Shown: piece by piece, positions 8,489 through 18,296 of the stretch
Layout of the letters: each line of letters begins with the position of its first letter
How positions within the stretch are numbered: the first letter of the stretch is position 1
Source of the DNA: an uncultured Alteromonadaceae bacterium
GTDB lineage: Bacteria; Pseudomonadota; Gammaproteobacteria; Enterobacterales; Alteromonadaceae
Length of the DNA stretch: 64,000 bases
NCBI GenBank assembly: GCA_947503265.1
Contig: CANNDC010000001.1
Span: 434,001-498,000 of the forward strand
Direction of reading: 5' to 3'
Program-made: the position numbers and the translations under genes
Notes under the pieces: model-generated
The model's input: only the letters and a program-made list of their open reading frames with translations
What the model was told of the DNA's origin: nothing
The model's database searches: none

Positions 8489-10588
8489 TTAATCGACTGC
8501 AAATTCCTTTTCGACTGTTTGCCTCGTCCCACTTGTCACAGTCACTTTAATCTTTTTCGGTTTATTCTTGTCTATAATTGATTGCAAAACGACGGCGGAA
8601 TAGGGGGGGGTGTTGTCTTTGGCGACTAACACATGGTTACCATCCTCATCGACCAATTCGGTTGTAACTTCAGCAAGATGAAATGGTGATTGAGAATCTT
8701 CAGAAAGCACCAATTCATAGCTGAATTTTACTCTTTCATTACTGCTTTCCATTCCAGTGAATTTGATATCTAACACTTCATCTTGGGCCGCAATCTTTTC
8801 ATCGGCTTTTAGCAATGCGTAGCTCAACCCGGGCAAATCGACTTTTATTTTACCATTGGCGATTTCGTGGGTTCCCGTACCATGGATCAACTGGTAGGAA
8901 AGACTTGATGCTTGCACGGAAATAGTTTGTTGTTCATTACTTGCATTGAACACGGCTAAGTATTCGCGGCTTTCTTGTTTATCAAGTCGTGAGATCGCCA
9001 GAACTTGCTTACTCGCATCAGTCAATCGATTGATGGTTACACCGTAGCGCAATGCTTTGTGTTGTTGGCGAATATCTGCCAATTTAGCCAGAGCAACATA
9101 AATGGGGTGGGTTTTATCGAAATTATTATCGGCTGTGGTTGCGTTTGTACCAATTAAGTTATTGTCGTTATAAGAAGCAACTTGCGAGGCAAACATATTT
9201 TCTCGCGCACCTACGTCTCCACCATCGCCCGTAAACCCTTGTTCATCGCCGTAATAAACCACGGGAACGCCGCGAGAAATATACATAAATGCGTGTGACA
9301 AGATAAATCGTTGTAGTTTTTCATCTTCTGATATGTCGGGGTTAGCATCTTGAATGAAGAAGCCGGCGCGACCCATGTCGTGATTACCGATGAAATTCAT
9401 CAGTAAATCAGCCTGACTGTCATGATCATTGTAGTAATCATCATTGTCGAACAACTGCGATATCAATTGCGGATCTTTGCCACGATAAAACACATCTGAT
9501 ACTACTGATTGGAATCCAAAATCCAAAACAGAGGGCATCTTACCTTCGGTTGTATAACTGCTCAGTACCACTGGATCACCGCTATATACTTCACCGAAAA
9601 TGTGAAAATTAGGGATGCCTAACGATTTTGCATGTTCGATAATTGCTGGGCTAAATGACTGCCAAAACGGCATGTGCACATGTTTGACTGTATCGATTCT
9701 AAATCCGTCTGGTTTGAATTCAGTGATAATATTTTTGTAAATATCGATCATTCCTGAAATGACCTCTGGATCCAGCGTGTTAAGATCATCTAAACCAACA
9801 AAATCCCCATTTATTGCGCTTTCACCCTGCCAAAAGCTATCACCTTGGTTGTGATAATACTTAGTGTCATTTAACCAATCAGGCACTTTCACATTCTTTT
9901 CTTTTTCAGGAATAAAAGGAGAATAAGTGTCTCCGTTTTTTACCTGTTCTCGTGTTTTGTACTCACATGTTTGTTCACCTCTAAACGTACCATCTGGGTG
10001 ATGGCATTCTTCAAATCGAATCACATCAGCGGTGTGATTGGTAATAATATCGAAGAATATTTTCATGTCTTTTTTGTGGGCCGCATCGATCAAGCTTTTT
10101 AAATCATCATTGCTGCCAAAGTGCGGATCTATTTGAGTAAAGTCGACTATCCAATAACCGTGATGGGCGTACCCACCCCATTGAATAGCTTTGTTGCGCA
10201 AGATAGGCGTCATCCAAATGGCAGTGATACCCATGTCTTTCAGGTAATCCAGCTTTTGTTCTACGCCTGCGATATCGCCACCGTGGAAACCAAATTTATC
10301 GTCTGGTTTGTATCCACCCTGAGAAATTCCGGGTTCGGCAGAGCCATTATCATTTTCAGGTTTGCCGTTGTTAAATCGGTCTGGAAGCACGAAATAGAAA
10401 ACATCGTCGCGCACATCTCGGGTTAAATAGTTCGTCTTCGCACTAGCTGAAGATTGAGTCGCTTGCTCGGTTTGAGACCCTTTTATATCTTGAGTGTCGT
10501 CTGTCTTTGGTTGGCAACCCAAGGTTAAAACACCAACGGTGGAGATAGTAAGAATGATGGAAAAACGAATTAGAAATTTTGTATTCAC
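8489..10588 (-). CDS. Secreted/lipoprotein alpha-amylase family enzyme (GH13)
   Basis: This 699-residue enzyme begins with a lipoprotein signal ending LTLGC (Cys near 25), so it is probably anchored in the outer membrane or periplasm. It is a GH13 glycosidase: FYFVLPDRFNNG, AIWMTPI, DIITNHTAD, then the nucleophile in DGFRIDTVKH (D299), the acid/base in FGEVYSGD (E333) and the transition-state Asp in IGNHDMGR (D404). The C-terminal ~190 residues hold the usual beta-domain plus an extra beta-sandwich. It likely cuts alpha-glucans or maltodextrins. It lies 11 bp after the aldo/keto reductase gene and probably shares its transcript. Confidence 0.9.
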   Translation of the reverse strand: MNTKFLIRFSIILTISTVGVLTLGCQPKTDDTQDIKGSQTEQATQSSASAKTNYLTRDVRDDVFYFVLPDRFNNGKPENDNGSAEPGISQGGYKPDDKFGFHGGDIAGVEQKLDYLKDMGITAIWMTPILRNKAIQWGGYAHHGYWIVDFTQIDPHFGSNDDLKSLIDAAHKKDMKIFFDIITNHTADVIRFEECHHPDGTFRGEQTCEYKTREQVKNGDTYSPFIPEKEKNVKVPDWLNDTKYYHNQGDSFWQGESAINGDFVGLDDLNTLDPEVISGMIDIYKNIITEFKPDGFRIDTVKHVHMPFWQSFSPAIIEHAKSLGIPNFHIFGEVYSGDPVVLSSYTTEGKMPSVLDFGFQSVVSDVFYRGKDPQLISQLFDNDDYYNDHDSQADLLMNFIGNHDMGRAGFFIQDANPDISEDEKLQRFILSHAFMYISRGVPVVYYGDEQGFTGDGGDVGARENMFASQVASYNDNNLIGTNATTADNNFDKTHPIYVALAKLADIRQQHKALRYGVTINRLTDASKQVLAISRLDKQESREYLAVFNASNEQQTISVQASSLSYQLIHGTGTHEIANGKIKVDLPGLSYALLKADEKIAAQDEVLDIKFTGMESSNERVKFSYELVLSEDSQSPFHLAEVTTELVDEDGNHVLVAKDNTPPYSAVVLQSIIDKNKPKKIKVTVTSGTRQTVEKEFAVD

Positions 10589-10599
10589 AATAATTTTCC

Positions 10600-11571
10600 T
10601 TAAGGTAACTCTTCACCGCGTGCGGTGACATATAGAGCATACCAATGCTCTTTACTTAAATTGATGCTAGAGGCCAAGCTACATGCGCGAATTCGATCAC
10701 TATTGGTTGTGCCAATAACCGGCTGGATCCCAGCAGGATGGCGCATTAAAAATGCCAATACAATGGCTTCTTTACTGGTTTGATATTCGGCAGCCAACGA
10801 GCTAACAAGGGCGGCTGTCTGTTGCACATTTTGGGCTTGCCCAGTTAAATCTCTGCCAGTGAGTAACCCCTGACATAAGCTTCCCCAGGATTGAATTTGG
10901 ACTGAACGCATTCTGCAATATTCGATGGTGCCAGAGCCAAACGACAAATCCTTCCCTTGAAGATTATTAGCTAACACCACATCATTCAACCAACCTAGAT
11001 GGAGTAAATTGAGCTCTAACTGGTTAGCTATCAATGGGAAATCAAGATAATGCTGCAAAAACCCCATTTGCTGAGCATTCATATTCGACACACCAAAATG
11101 CGCGACTTTACCGCTCTGATTTAGTTGAGCGAGTACTTCAGCCACTTGTTCAGGTTCCATTAACGGATCTGGTCTATGCAGCAATAAAATATCGATGGAT
11201 TCAACATTGAGACGGGTAAGAATACCGTCCACAGAGTCTCGGATATACTGACCGGAAAAATCGAATCGTTTGGGCCCTTTATCATCTTCAAAACGGATCC
11301 CGCATTTGGATTGAATGATGATTTGATCTCGGATTTCTGGTCGGGACTTGAGTACTTCGCCAAAAACCATCTCAGCTTTTCCAAGCGTATATATATCTGC
11401 ATGATCGAAGAAGTTGATCCCGCAATCTAGCGCTGTATCTACTACTAGATGAGCTTGTTTAATGTGAGTTGGTTCAATGGACTGGCTATTCCATCCTCCA
11501 CCCAATCCCATGCAACCAAACGCAATAGGGCTTGAAGTAGGGAAGTGTTGGAGAAGTGGTTGTTTGGCCAT
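10600..11571 (-). CDS. Aldo/keto reductase (YdhF-like)
   Basis: This NADPH-dependent oxidoreductase fits the aldo/keto reductase TIM-barrel family. Visible features are FGCMGLGGGWN near the N-terminus, DHADIYTLGKAE with the catalytic Tyr, IIQSKCGI with the catalytic Lys, LLLHRPDPL with the His, and the C-terminal cofactor-binding IGTTNSDRI. I start at ATG 11571 (323 residues); a TTG at 11586 would add five residues and neither has a strong ribosome-binding site. The substrate is unknown. The GH13 gene follows after 11 bp. Confidence 0.88.
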   Translation of the reverse strand: MAKQPLLQHFPTSSPIAFGCMGLGGGWNSQSIEPTHIKQAHLVVDTALDCGINFFDHADIYTLGKAEMVFGEVLKSRPEIRDQIIIQSKCGIRFEDDKGPKRFDFSGQYIRDSVDGILTRLNVESIDILLLHRPDPLMEPEQVAEVLAQLNQSGKVAHFGVSNMNAQQMGFLQHYLDFPLIANQLELNLLHLGWLNDVVLANNLQGKDLSFGSGTIEYCRMRSVQIQSWGSLCQGLLTGRDLTGQAQNVQQTAALVSSLAAEYQTSKEAIVLAFLMRHPAGIQPVIGTTNSDRIRACSLASSINLSKEHWYALYVTARGEELP

Positions 11572-11732
11572 GTTGAACGTCCGCAATTACATCGATAAGT
11601 CATTCTAGTAACATTTGGCTTAAAGCATAAGATGAATACGTATGTTATTTTTGAACTGTGCATTTGGTATATGACAGATTTATAGAATGGTCGTATGATA
11701 TGTGTGAATTTCTATTAGATTGAGGAATTATT

Positions 11733-12089
11733 ATGGAAGAATTTAGACCTTGGGGCATGGAACTAAAATCCTACCTATTATTAATGCATTTAAGCCAATT
11801 GGCTGGCTTTATTATCCCTTTCGGCGGATTGGTGTTACCGATCATCATGTGGGCAACCAACAAAGAGCATTCTAAAGAGATTGACGATCACGGAAAAGTC
11901 ATACTCAACTGGATTATCAGTGCGATGATTTATGCTGTTGTCTGCACCATTCTTATATTCGTAGTAATTGGAATCTTTGGTTTGATGATTCTGGGTATTT
12001 GCGGCCTTATCTTTGCAATTTTAGGCGCTATAAAAGCCAATGACGGCATACTTTGGCACTACCCATTGAGTATTAAATTCTTCAAATAG
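11733..12089 (+). CDS. DUF4870 family membrane protein
   Basis: This 118-residue membrane protein has the family pattern: LMHLSQLAGFIIPFGGLVLPIIMWATNK, a cytosolic loop with DDHGKVILNWIISAMIY, and two more hydrophobic helices. DUF4870 proteins are small, Tic20-like inner-membrane proteins with no established function. GAGGAA lies shortly upstream of the ATG. It is convergent with cioB; a hairpin separates them. Confidence 0.88.
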   Translation: MEEFRPWGMELKSYLLLMHLSQLAGFIIPFGGLVLPIIMWATNKEHSKEIDDHGKVILNWIISAMIYAVVCTILIFVVIGIFGLMILGICGLIFAILGAIKANDGILWHYPLSIKFFK

Positions 12090-12109
12090 ACTTTTGTGTT
12101 TAATTCCAA

Positions 12110-12134
12110 AAAGCTGGTGGAATTCACCAGCTTT
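12110..12134. terminator. Bidirectional hairpin between convergent genes
   Basis: A perfect 10-bp stem (AAAGCTGGTG with CACCAGCTTT, 5-base loop) lies between the DUF4870 stop (12089) and the cioB stop (12143). It carries a T-run at its rightward end and only a short one leftward, so it probably terminates transcription from both sides. Confidence 0.65.
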
Positions 12135-12142
12135 CCGTGAAG

Positions 12143-13141
12143 TTAGTAATACCTTAAATCCCGCACCTTTCCCCAAAATACACGATAGGAAAATAAGGTG
12201 TAGGCAAAAATACAGGGAATAACAATGAGTGCGCCATACAAGATGAATCTCAACGATTCGGGCGCGCTAGCTGCCTGCCAGATGGTCACTTGATTGGGCA
12301 CCACAAAAGGATAGAAACTCAGTGCCAGCCCAACAAAACTAAAAGTGAATATAGATACACATAGTACAAACGGTAGCCAACAGCATTCGTCATTTTCCAA
12401 AGGCAATCGTTTTAAGGTTTTGTAACCCATGAAGAAGAAGCCAAAACAAAGCAAAGGAACAAATGCGAACAAATAGGCGAGGGGAGGCGTTGTCCAGCGG
12501 CTGAAAACAAACTCGTTAATTAAGGGATTGATAACGGACACCAGTAGTATCCCTGTGAAGGCAATATATCCAGCTTTTCTCGCCCAACCAATGGCCTTTG
12601 CTTGTAACTCCCCTTCCGCTTTCATTATCAACCAACATGCCCCTATTAAGGTGTATGCAGTGGCAACACCTATGGCACTGAGTAGGCTAAAAGCTACAGC
12701 TAGAAAGCTCGATTCAAAGCCCATTACAAACATCCCCAGCATATAGCCTTGGCAAGCGGCAGCCATAAACGAACCCAGTTTAAACAGTTTATCCCAAGTA
12801 TCTTTGCGCGACTGGATTACCTTGGCTCGAAAGTCGAAGGACACACCGCGTAAAATTAACCCAATTAACAACAGAGCTGCGGGAAAATAAAGCTCCTTCA
12901 AAATGATATTGTGTGCAGAAGGGAAGGCAATCAACAATAAACCAATGGCTAACACCAACCAAGTTTCATTGGCATCCCAAAATGGACCAATGGACGCTAT
13001 CATGGTGTCGCGTTGTTGTTCGTTTCTCATTGGCAATAGCATGCCCACGCCAAGATCATAGCCATCCAAAATGGCATAAACCAGTACTGAAAACGCCATC
13101 AGCGCAGCAAAAATCGCGGGCAAATGTTCATCTAAAATCAT
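12143..13141 (-). CDS. cioB: Cytochrome bd-type quinol oxidase subunit II (cyanide-insensitive type)
   Basis: The 332-residue integral membrane subunit matches CydB/CioB: FSVLVYAILDGYDLGVGML, DANETWLVLAIGLLLIAFP and about eight to nine hydrophobic helices. With subunit I it reduces O2 to water using ubiquinol, without proton pumping. The length, shorter than E. coli CydB (379), fits the CIO branch. Its start overlaps the cioA stop by 4 bp (ATGA), indicating translational coupling. No small CydX-like gene fits downstream. Confidence 0.93.
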   Translation of the reverse strand: MILDEHLPAIFAALMAFSVLVYAILDGYDLGVGMLLPMRNEQQRDTMIASIGPFWDANETWLVLAIGLLLIAFPSAHNIILKELYFPAALLLIGLILRGVSFDFRAKVIQSRKDTWDKLFKLGSFMAAACQGYMLGMFVMGFESSFLAVAFSLLSAIGVATAYTLIGACWLIMKAEGELQAKAIGWARKAGYIAFTGILLVSVINPLINEFVFSRWTTPPLAYLFAFVPLLCFGFFFMGYKTLKRLPLENDECCWLPFVLCVSIFTFSFVGLALSFYPFVVPNQVTIWQAASAPESLRFILYGALIVIPCIFAYTLFSYRVFWGKVRDLRYY

Positions 13142-14526
13142 ACTGTAACTCCTTGTCTGGCGTTTTCACTTTGGTTACCGGGCTCTTCATTGGTGCGAGA
13201 CGACAATTCAGACAAACTGTACTCTTCAATTTCTACCGATTTTCGTGCCATGTAGAACAAGGTTTTAATGTAAGCTACTAGCAAGGCGATATAGACAGTT
13301 AGATACATAGCTAAGCTGATACCTACATTGGCTGGCGCGATATCTGTGACCGCATCCGCCGATTTCAATACGCCACTTACCAAGAAGGGTTGGCGTCCAA
13401 TCTCGGTCACATACCAGCCTGCAAGGGTTGCAATCCAACCAGAAAAGGTCATGCCGACAAAGAACTTCAATTGCCAAGGTTGCAGTGCATTGTTGCGAAG
13501 TAGCACAACGCTGGCATACCAGCTACTGAGCAGCATCAACATGCCGAGCCCTACCATGATCCTAAAACCATAAAATACCGGTGCAACAGGAGGATGTTCA
13601 CCTTTAAAATCATTCAAACCTTGAATCTTCCCCTGCGGATCGTGGGTTAAGATGATGCTAGCCATATTGGGAATGGCAATTTCAAAATGATTAGTACGAT
13701 TTTCCTCATCAGGAACGGCAAACAACAAAAGTGGGGCGCCTTCAGTGGTTTCCCAAACACCCTCCATTGCAGCCACTTTTTGGGGTTGGTGTTCAAAGGT
13801 ATTTAGCCCATGCAAATCGCCCATCACAACCTGCAAAGGAGCTAACACTGCTGCAGCGAGTATGGCGGTTTTTAGGGCAATATTTGGCGCTTTTTTATTG
13901 TCACCTCTAAGAATGCGATAGGCTGAAATACCTGCCACGAGGAAACACGCTGTTAATCCCGATGCGAGCAATACGTGCCCTAATCGGTACGGAAAAGAAG
14001 GGTTAAATATAATCGCGAACCAATCCACTGCATGGGCAACGCCTTCACGCATTTCAAACCCTGTGGGGGTCTGCATCCATGAGTTTAGTGCTAAGATCCA
14101 AAATGCGGAAAGAGTGGTTCCCACCGCGACTATTAGGGTCGCAAGAGTATGCACCCAAGAGGGAACACGGTTAATACCAAATAACATAATGCCCAGAAAG
14201 GTCGCTTCTAGGAAAAAGGCAGTTAGTACCTCGTATCCCAATAATGGGCCGGCAATATTTCCGACTGTCTCCATGAACCCGGGCCAATTCGTCCCAAACT
14301 GAAATGACATGGTTATTCCACTGACTACCCCCAAGGCAAAAGTCAGCGCAAATACTTTCACCCAGAATCGATAAACACGCATCCAAACTGGGTGCTGGGA
14401 TAGATCAAAACGAACTTTAAAATAGAATAACAACCAGCAAAGAGCGATAGTGATTGTCGGAAACAGAATGTGAAAACTGATGTTGGCAGCAAACTGTATT
14501 CGAGATAACAGGAATGCGTCAGCCAT
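13138..14526 (-). CDS. cioA: Cytochrome bd-type quinol oxidase subunit I (cyanide-insensitive type)
   Basis: The 462-residue catalytic subunit carries the b-type and d-type haems. It matches CydA/CioA: LLSRIQFAANISFHILFPTITIALCW with the haem-ligand His, GVVSGITMSFQFGTNW, FFLEATFLGIM, and GWYVTEIGRQP near the C-terminus. The Q-loop is short (about 460 residues overall against 522 in E. coli CydA), which marks the CIO type found with cyanide resistance. It lies 15 bp after the GbsR/MarR regulator gene and is coupled to cioB. Confidence 0.93.
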   Translation of the reverse strand: MADAFLLSRIQFAANISFHILFPTITIALCWLLFYFKVRFDLSQHPVWMRVYRFWVKVFALTFALGVVSGITMSFQFGTNWPGFMETVGNIAGPLLGYEVLTAFFLEATFLGIMLFGINRVPSWVHTLATLIVAVGTTLSAFWILALNSWMQTPTGFEMREGVAHAVDWFAIIFNPSFPYRLGHVLLASGLTACFLVAGISAYRILRGDNKKAPNIALKTAILAAAVLAPLQVVMGDLHGLNTFEHQPQKVAAMEGVWETTEGAPLLLFAVPDEENRTNHFEIAIPNMASIILTHDPQGKIQGLNDFKGEHPPVAPVFYGFRIMVGLGMLMLLSSWYASVVLLRNNALQPWQLKFFVGMTFSGWIATLAGWYVTEIGRQPFLVSGVLKSADAVTDIAPANVGISLAMYLTVYIALLVAYIKTLFYMARKSVEIEEYSLSELSSRTNEEPGNQSENARQGVTV

Positions 14527-14541
14527 GCTTTTTTACCTCAT

Positions 14542-15087
14542 TTAACTAGATTTTAAGAATTTGTCTTTCATGTCCAAAACCTTGCCAACACCCGAGCCGA
14601 GCTTCATCAGGGTGTTGAGCTTTTCTGGACTCAATCGTTGCAGTTCCTCACTCCACTGAGAAATGGATTCAAGTAACTCGTGAATTTCGCTCAAGCGCTG
14701 TTGGGCGTACTCTTCTTTTTCATTGGCAGGTGTTTCGATCAAGATATCTCGCAGCAAGCTCAAGGTTGGGTCCATTTCTCGTTTACGTCTTTCTTCAAAC
14801 ACCTTGTTGGCCATATCCCAAATACTACCTAAAGCTTTGTAATAGTCTTTGCGGTCACCCGCAACATGATGGGTTTGTACCAAACGCCACGACTGAAGCT
14901 CTTTTAAGCCCATGCTGACATTGCCTCGCGAAATACTTAGTGCTTCAGCAATATCGTTAGCGCTAAGCGGTTCTTGATTGACAACCAATAACGCATACAT
15001 TTGGCCTACAGTACGATTAAACCCCCAACGGCTGCCCATTTCGCCAAAATGCATCACAAAAGATTCGATCATCGGTGTCATTTTCAT
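14542..15087 (-). CDS. GbsR/MarR family transcriptional regulator
   Basis: The 181-residue protein starts with MIESFVMHFGEMGSRWGFNRTVGQMYALL, the hallmark of GbsR-type regulators, and has a winged helix with LSANDIAEALSISRGNVSMGLKELQSW as the recognition region (about 45-70). The C-terminal half is helical and charged. It is the first gene of a probable regulator-cioA-cioB operon, so it likely controls the oxidase in response to an unidentified signal. Whether it represses or activates cannot be seen. Confidence 0.88.
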   Translation of the reverse strand: MKMTPMIESFVMHFGEMGSRWGFNRTVGQMYALLVVNQEPLSANDIAEALSISRGNVSMGLKELQSWRLVQTHHVAGDRKDYYKALGSIWDMANKVFEERRKREMDPTLSLLRDILIETPANEKEEYAQQRLSEIHELLESISQWSEELQRLSPEKLNTLMKLGSGVGKVLDMKDKFLKSS

Positions 15088-15593
15088 AAATCAGCCTTCT
15101 GGGTTGTTAAATTGTTTGAAGTTTCAGAAATTATTGAAAGTATAGAATATTAGGATATAAAAAGGAATTGTTTTTTTGACCCATGTGGCGATCATTCCTG
15201 ACATTTTCAGGCTGAAAAGTTGCAGATACAGTTTGCATCGCAACGATAATGGGCTGTGCATTTAATATCAGATTCTTTGCGCAGGCGAAAAAACACAAGT
15301 CTCGACCTGACCTATAGGCGGCCTAAAAATCGTGCACTACCTCGGGCCCGTTTGTTTGATCCTTCTTGACCTCGGCTTTTAGACTGACGAGGGTTAAATA
15401 CTTAAATATGGTTTAAACCGCCTTAGGCATGTGAGGTATTATTTGTGTTAAGGCCCCTATTACAGCTATATCCGGACGAATTCATTGATTAGATGAGTGA
15501 TACCAAGGTGCGAAATCTGTTGAGCCTTTACTGGACGAAAGAAAGTGTCTAAGCTTCCTATTCTCTCCTATGTCAATACAGGTCATTTGAAGC
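15088..15593. other. Intergenic region, 506 bp, with a GC-richer core
   Basis: The gap lies between two divergent genes and should contain both promoters. About 15290-15400 is clearly richer in G and C than its flanks. A frame of about 29 codons on the minus strand encodes an Arg-rich tail ending in RFLGRL but is closed by a stop just upstream and has no start codon, so it may be a gene remnant or chance. I see no IS ends. Confidence 0.4.
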
Positions 15594-18254
15594 ATGATTA
15601 ATTCAGTTTTGGGTGTAAAGCTTCCGAGGGCTGATAAATTTCTCAGCCTAGTCTTGTTTGGAATTTTTTTTACCAGCCATGTAAGCGTTCAAGGCGCTAA
15701 CATAAAATCTGATGCTACGAATGCAACAGCGGCAGGAACTAAACCGAGTGAAATGCATATCACCCGGCCATCAATATGGGTCACGCCCTCTCAGCGACAA
15801 GCTATACTTGAAAAAATTGATCGCAACGTATGGGCAAGCGAACTGTTTGCCAGTTTAAAAAAACGCGCCGACGCAGCAACCTCCCAAACACTCAATGATA
15901 GGCGAGAAAAGCTCCTCGCTTTACCTTTAGTCTGGCCGAAAGATTTTGATTCAAAGAGCGTGCCGACTTTAGTCACTTACACGAAAGGTTTAGGCAACCA
16001 AACAGATGAAAAGCGTAGGTGGGGATATCCGAGAGTTCCTCAAGAAAAAATGCTAAAAGGCATACAAGATGCTGTCGACTGTTCAGTGCTATATTATTTA
16101 ACAGAACAAGATTCATACGCACAGTGTGCAGCCGATATACTCTCTATCTTTGTGAATGCGTTAGTGCAAATACCGGTTAATGAAAATGGATTTATGAATA
16201 GTGGCTGGATGTATCATGACGATCATTTATTAGAAGCCCGATTGGTAGGTGCACAATTACCTATCATTTACGATTTTGTACAACCTTATCTTGCAAATGG
16301 CGGACAAGTGATTGATCTTGCGTCGAATCAACTGGTTAATTTCAATTTTACTGCGGCACAAAAAGTATTCGAAACTTATGTTTATTTAGCACTTAATCGC
16401 GGTTTGCTTGATTCTAACTGGCCGGTATTGGAATCGTCTAGCTTGTTACATAACATTCATGCTCATGATAGCCCGCAGGAAATCGCCAAACTGCTGCCGT
16501 ACTATTTAGATACAAACACAAAGCATCAAGCCTCGCTAAATATGATCGCCGAGATGTTCAAAGAGCCTGGAGATATCTGGCCAGAATCCATTAGCTATTC
16601 GAAACATGTTACGTCGCTAAGTGTATATCTAATGACTTTAATCGACCGCAACTACGAGAATTACAAAGTGGGCTCCAGATATAGCAATATTCCACAGTCT
16701 TTAACGGCGATGTACAATTTGCAATTTCCTAATAAAGGCTACCCTTATTTTGGTGACACCAATCGTTTTATGAAGGTCGATTATCAGGCTTATGAAATGG
16801 CACTGCAATTGGCAAAGATTAACGATAACGAGGAACAGGTCACACAGTTCTCGGGTGTGTTGCGTTCAAGTATGCAAAGTGGGGACTACAACCGAGGTGT
16901 ATTGCCTAAACGAAGCTATGATCCTAGCCCCTATGTTTTGCCCTTGACCTTACTCTGGTCTCTAGATGCTCCTGAGTTAAATATGGCTAAAGCAGCACTG
17001 ATAACACATAGCGAGCCACAACGTCCTCGCAGCAATCACGTTCCGCATGCAGGCCTGACGATTCAGCGCAACATAAGTCAAAGCGATCCGGTAAAAAACA
17101 GTTTAATGGCATGGGTAGCTGGCGGCAGTTATATCCATGCTCATGCGTCTGGTATGGATATGGAATTATACGGTCAAGGTTACGTACTAGGGATTGACGG
17201 CGGTAAAGGAACTTATCGCACTGATATTCACGAAAATTACTATCGATTATTTGCTGCTCATAACTCTGTTATCAGTAACGGTTCCTCGGGGAGTCAGGGT
17301 GGCTGGATAAACATGGGGATTAATCAGGTTAAACCGATTGCGCTTGAGCCTGCCGCAAATCGCCAAGGCGTGTCACCAAAGTACTCATTTGCGACTACTG
17401 AATTTTATGATGAGTTTAATCTTCTTGCTCCTGCTGACCACCAGCGAACAATGGCGCTAATTAGACTAAACGACGAGCAAGGATATTATGTCGATATATT
17501 CAGAGCCAAATCGCAAGCGCCTGACCAGTATCATGATTACGTCTATCATAATATCGCTGATACGATGGACGTAACGAGTGCGGGCAAAGAAACACAAATG
17601 ACGCCCGAACCATCCAGATACCAAGACTCAGATAAGATAAAGTGGGAGCGACATAAGGCCTATCAACATCCTGGCTGGCATTTTTTTGAGGATGTGCAAA
17701 GCAGTCAAGTGAGCAATCAAAACTTTGATGTCACTTTCACTGCCAACGAGCTTGGGCCGCATCCAATAGTAATGCGCGCGCTAATACCGAAAGATTCTAA
17801 TTTGCAATTTACACGGGTAAATGCGCCGTCTTCTACTGCCGCCGCTGGACCTTACAAGAAAAAACCATTACCAACATTTGTGCTGCGGCGTAAAGGAGAC
17901 GCATGGACAAATCCTTTCGCGCTAGTTTACGAATCACACACTCAAGACAATCAAAAGCAAGGGACAGTGCAGTCGGTTGAGCGCCTAATGGATGCTCAAG
18001 AATTTAAAGGCCTAAAAGTCACCTTGAACCTTGAGGGAAAAACGCTTCATCAATACGTGCTGCTGCAAAACAGTGCCGACGCTGCTTATAATAACCTCAA
18101 AGCCGATTTTAGCTTTATAGGGAGGTTTGCCGTAATCACGGTGAACTCAGGAGGCGAGCTAGTGGATGTTTACATTGGGAGCGGTCGGTCTTTACGCTAT
18201 CAGAACACCACCATAAAAACAGACGAAAACGAAGCCTTATATAAAGAGTTTTAG
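15594..18254 (+). CDS. Secreted polysaccharide lyase, heparinase II/III-type
   Basis: This 886-residue protein has an N-terminal signal segment ([18 protein letters not shown]) and a helical region suggesting an alpha/alpha toroid (about 55-470, starting [15 protein letters not shown]), then a heparinase II/III-like beta-sandwich. Key-looking residues are H515/H517 in [15 protein letters not shown]541 in [14 protein letters not shown] and H556 in AAHNSV, in the positions heparinase II/III families use for catalysis or metal binding. The substrate is unknown. The PL24-type gene 0.9 kb away suggests ulvan or another uronic-acid polysaccharide; an alginate substrate is also possible. Confidence 0.72.
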   Translation: MINSVLGVKLPRADKFLSLVLFGIFFTSHVSVQGANIKSDATNATAAGTKPSEMHITRPSIWVTPSQRQAILEKIDRNVWASELFASLKKRADAATSQTLNDRREKLLALPLVWPKDFDSKSVPTLVTYTKGLGNQTDEKRRWGYPRVPQEKMLKGIQDAVDCSVLYYLTEQDSYAQCAADILSIFVNALVQIPVNENGFMNSGWMYHDDHLLEARLVGAQLPIIYDFVQPYLANGGQVIDLASNQLVNFNFTAAQKVFETYVYLALNRGLLDSNWPVLESSSLLHNIHAHDSPQEIAKLLPYYLDTNTKHQASLNMIAEMFKEPGDIWPESISYSKHVTSLSVYLMTLIDRNYENYKVGSRYSNIPQSLTAMYNLQFPNKGYPYFGDTNRFMKVDYQAYEMALQLAKINDNEEQVTQFSGVLRSSMQSGDYNRGVLPKRSYDPSPYVLPLTLLWSLDAPELNMAKAALITHSEPQRPRSNHVPHAGLTIQRNISQSDPVKNSLMAWVAGGSYIHAHASGMDMELYGQGYVLGIDGGKGTYRTDIHENYYRLFAAHNSVISNGSSGSQGGWINMGINQVKPIALEPAANRQGVSPKYSFATTEFYDEFNLLAPADHQRTMALIRLNDEQGYYVDIFRAKSQAPDQYHDYVYHNIADTMDVTSAGKETQMTPEPSRYQDSDKIKWERHKAYQHPGWHFFEDVQSSQVSNQNFDVTFTANELGPHPIVMRALIPKDSNLQFTRVNAPSSTAAAGPYKKKPLPTFVLRRKGDAWTNPFALVYESHTQDNQKQGTVQSVERLMDAQEFKGLKVTLNLEGKTLHQYVLLQNSADAAYNNLKADFSFIGRFAVITVNSGGELVDVYIGSGRSLRYQNTTIKTDENEALYKEF

Positions 18255-18296
18255 CGTCGCAGTCATGCATGCTGAGCTAGCTGGAATATAGAGCAA

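Noticed and set aside
15310-15402. Arg-rich frame of about 29 codons on the minus strand in the intergenic gap
   Set aside because: A stop lies just upstream and there is no start codon. It could be a remnant, but nothing supports a gene.
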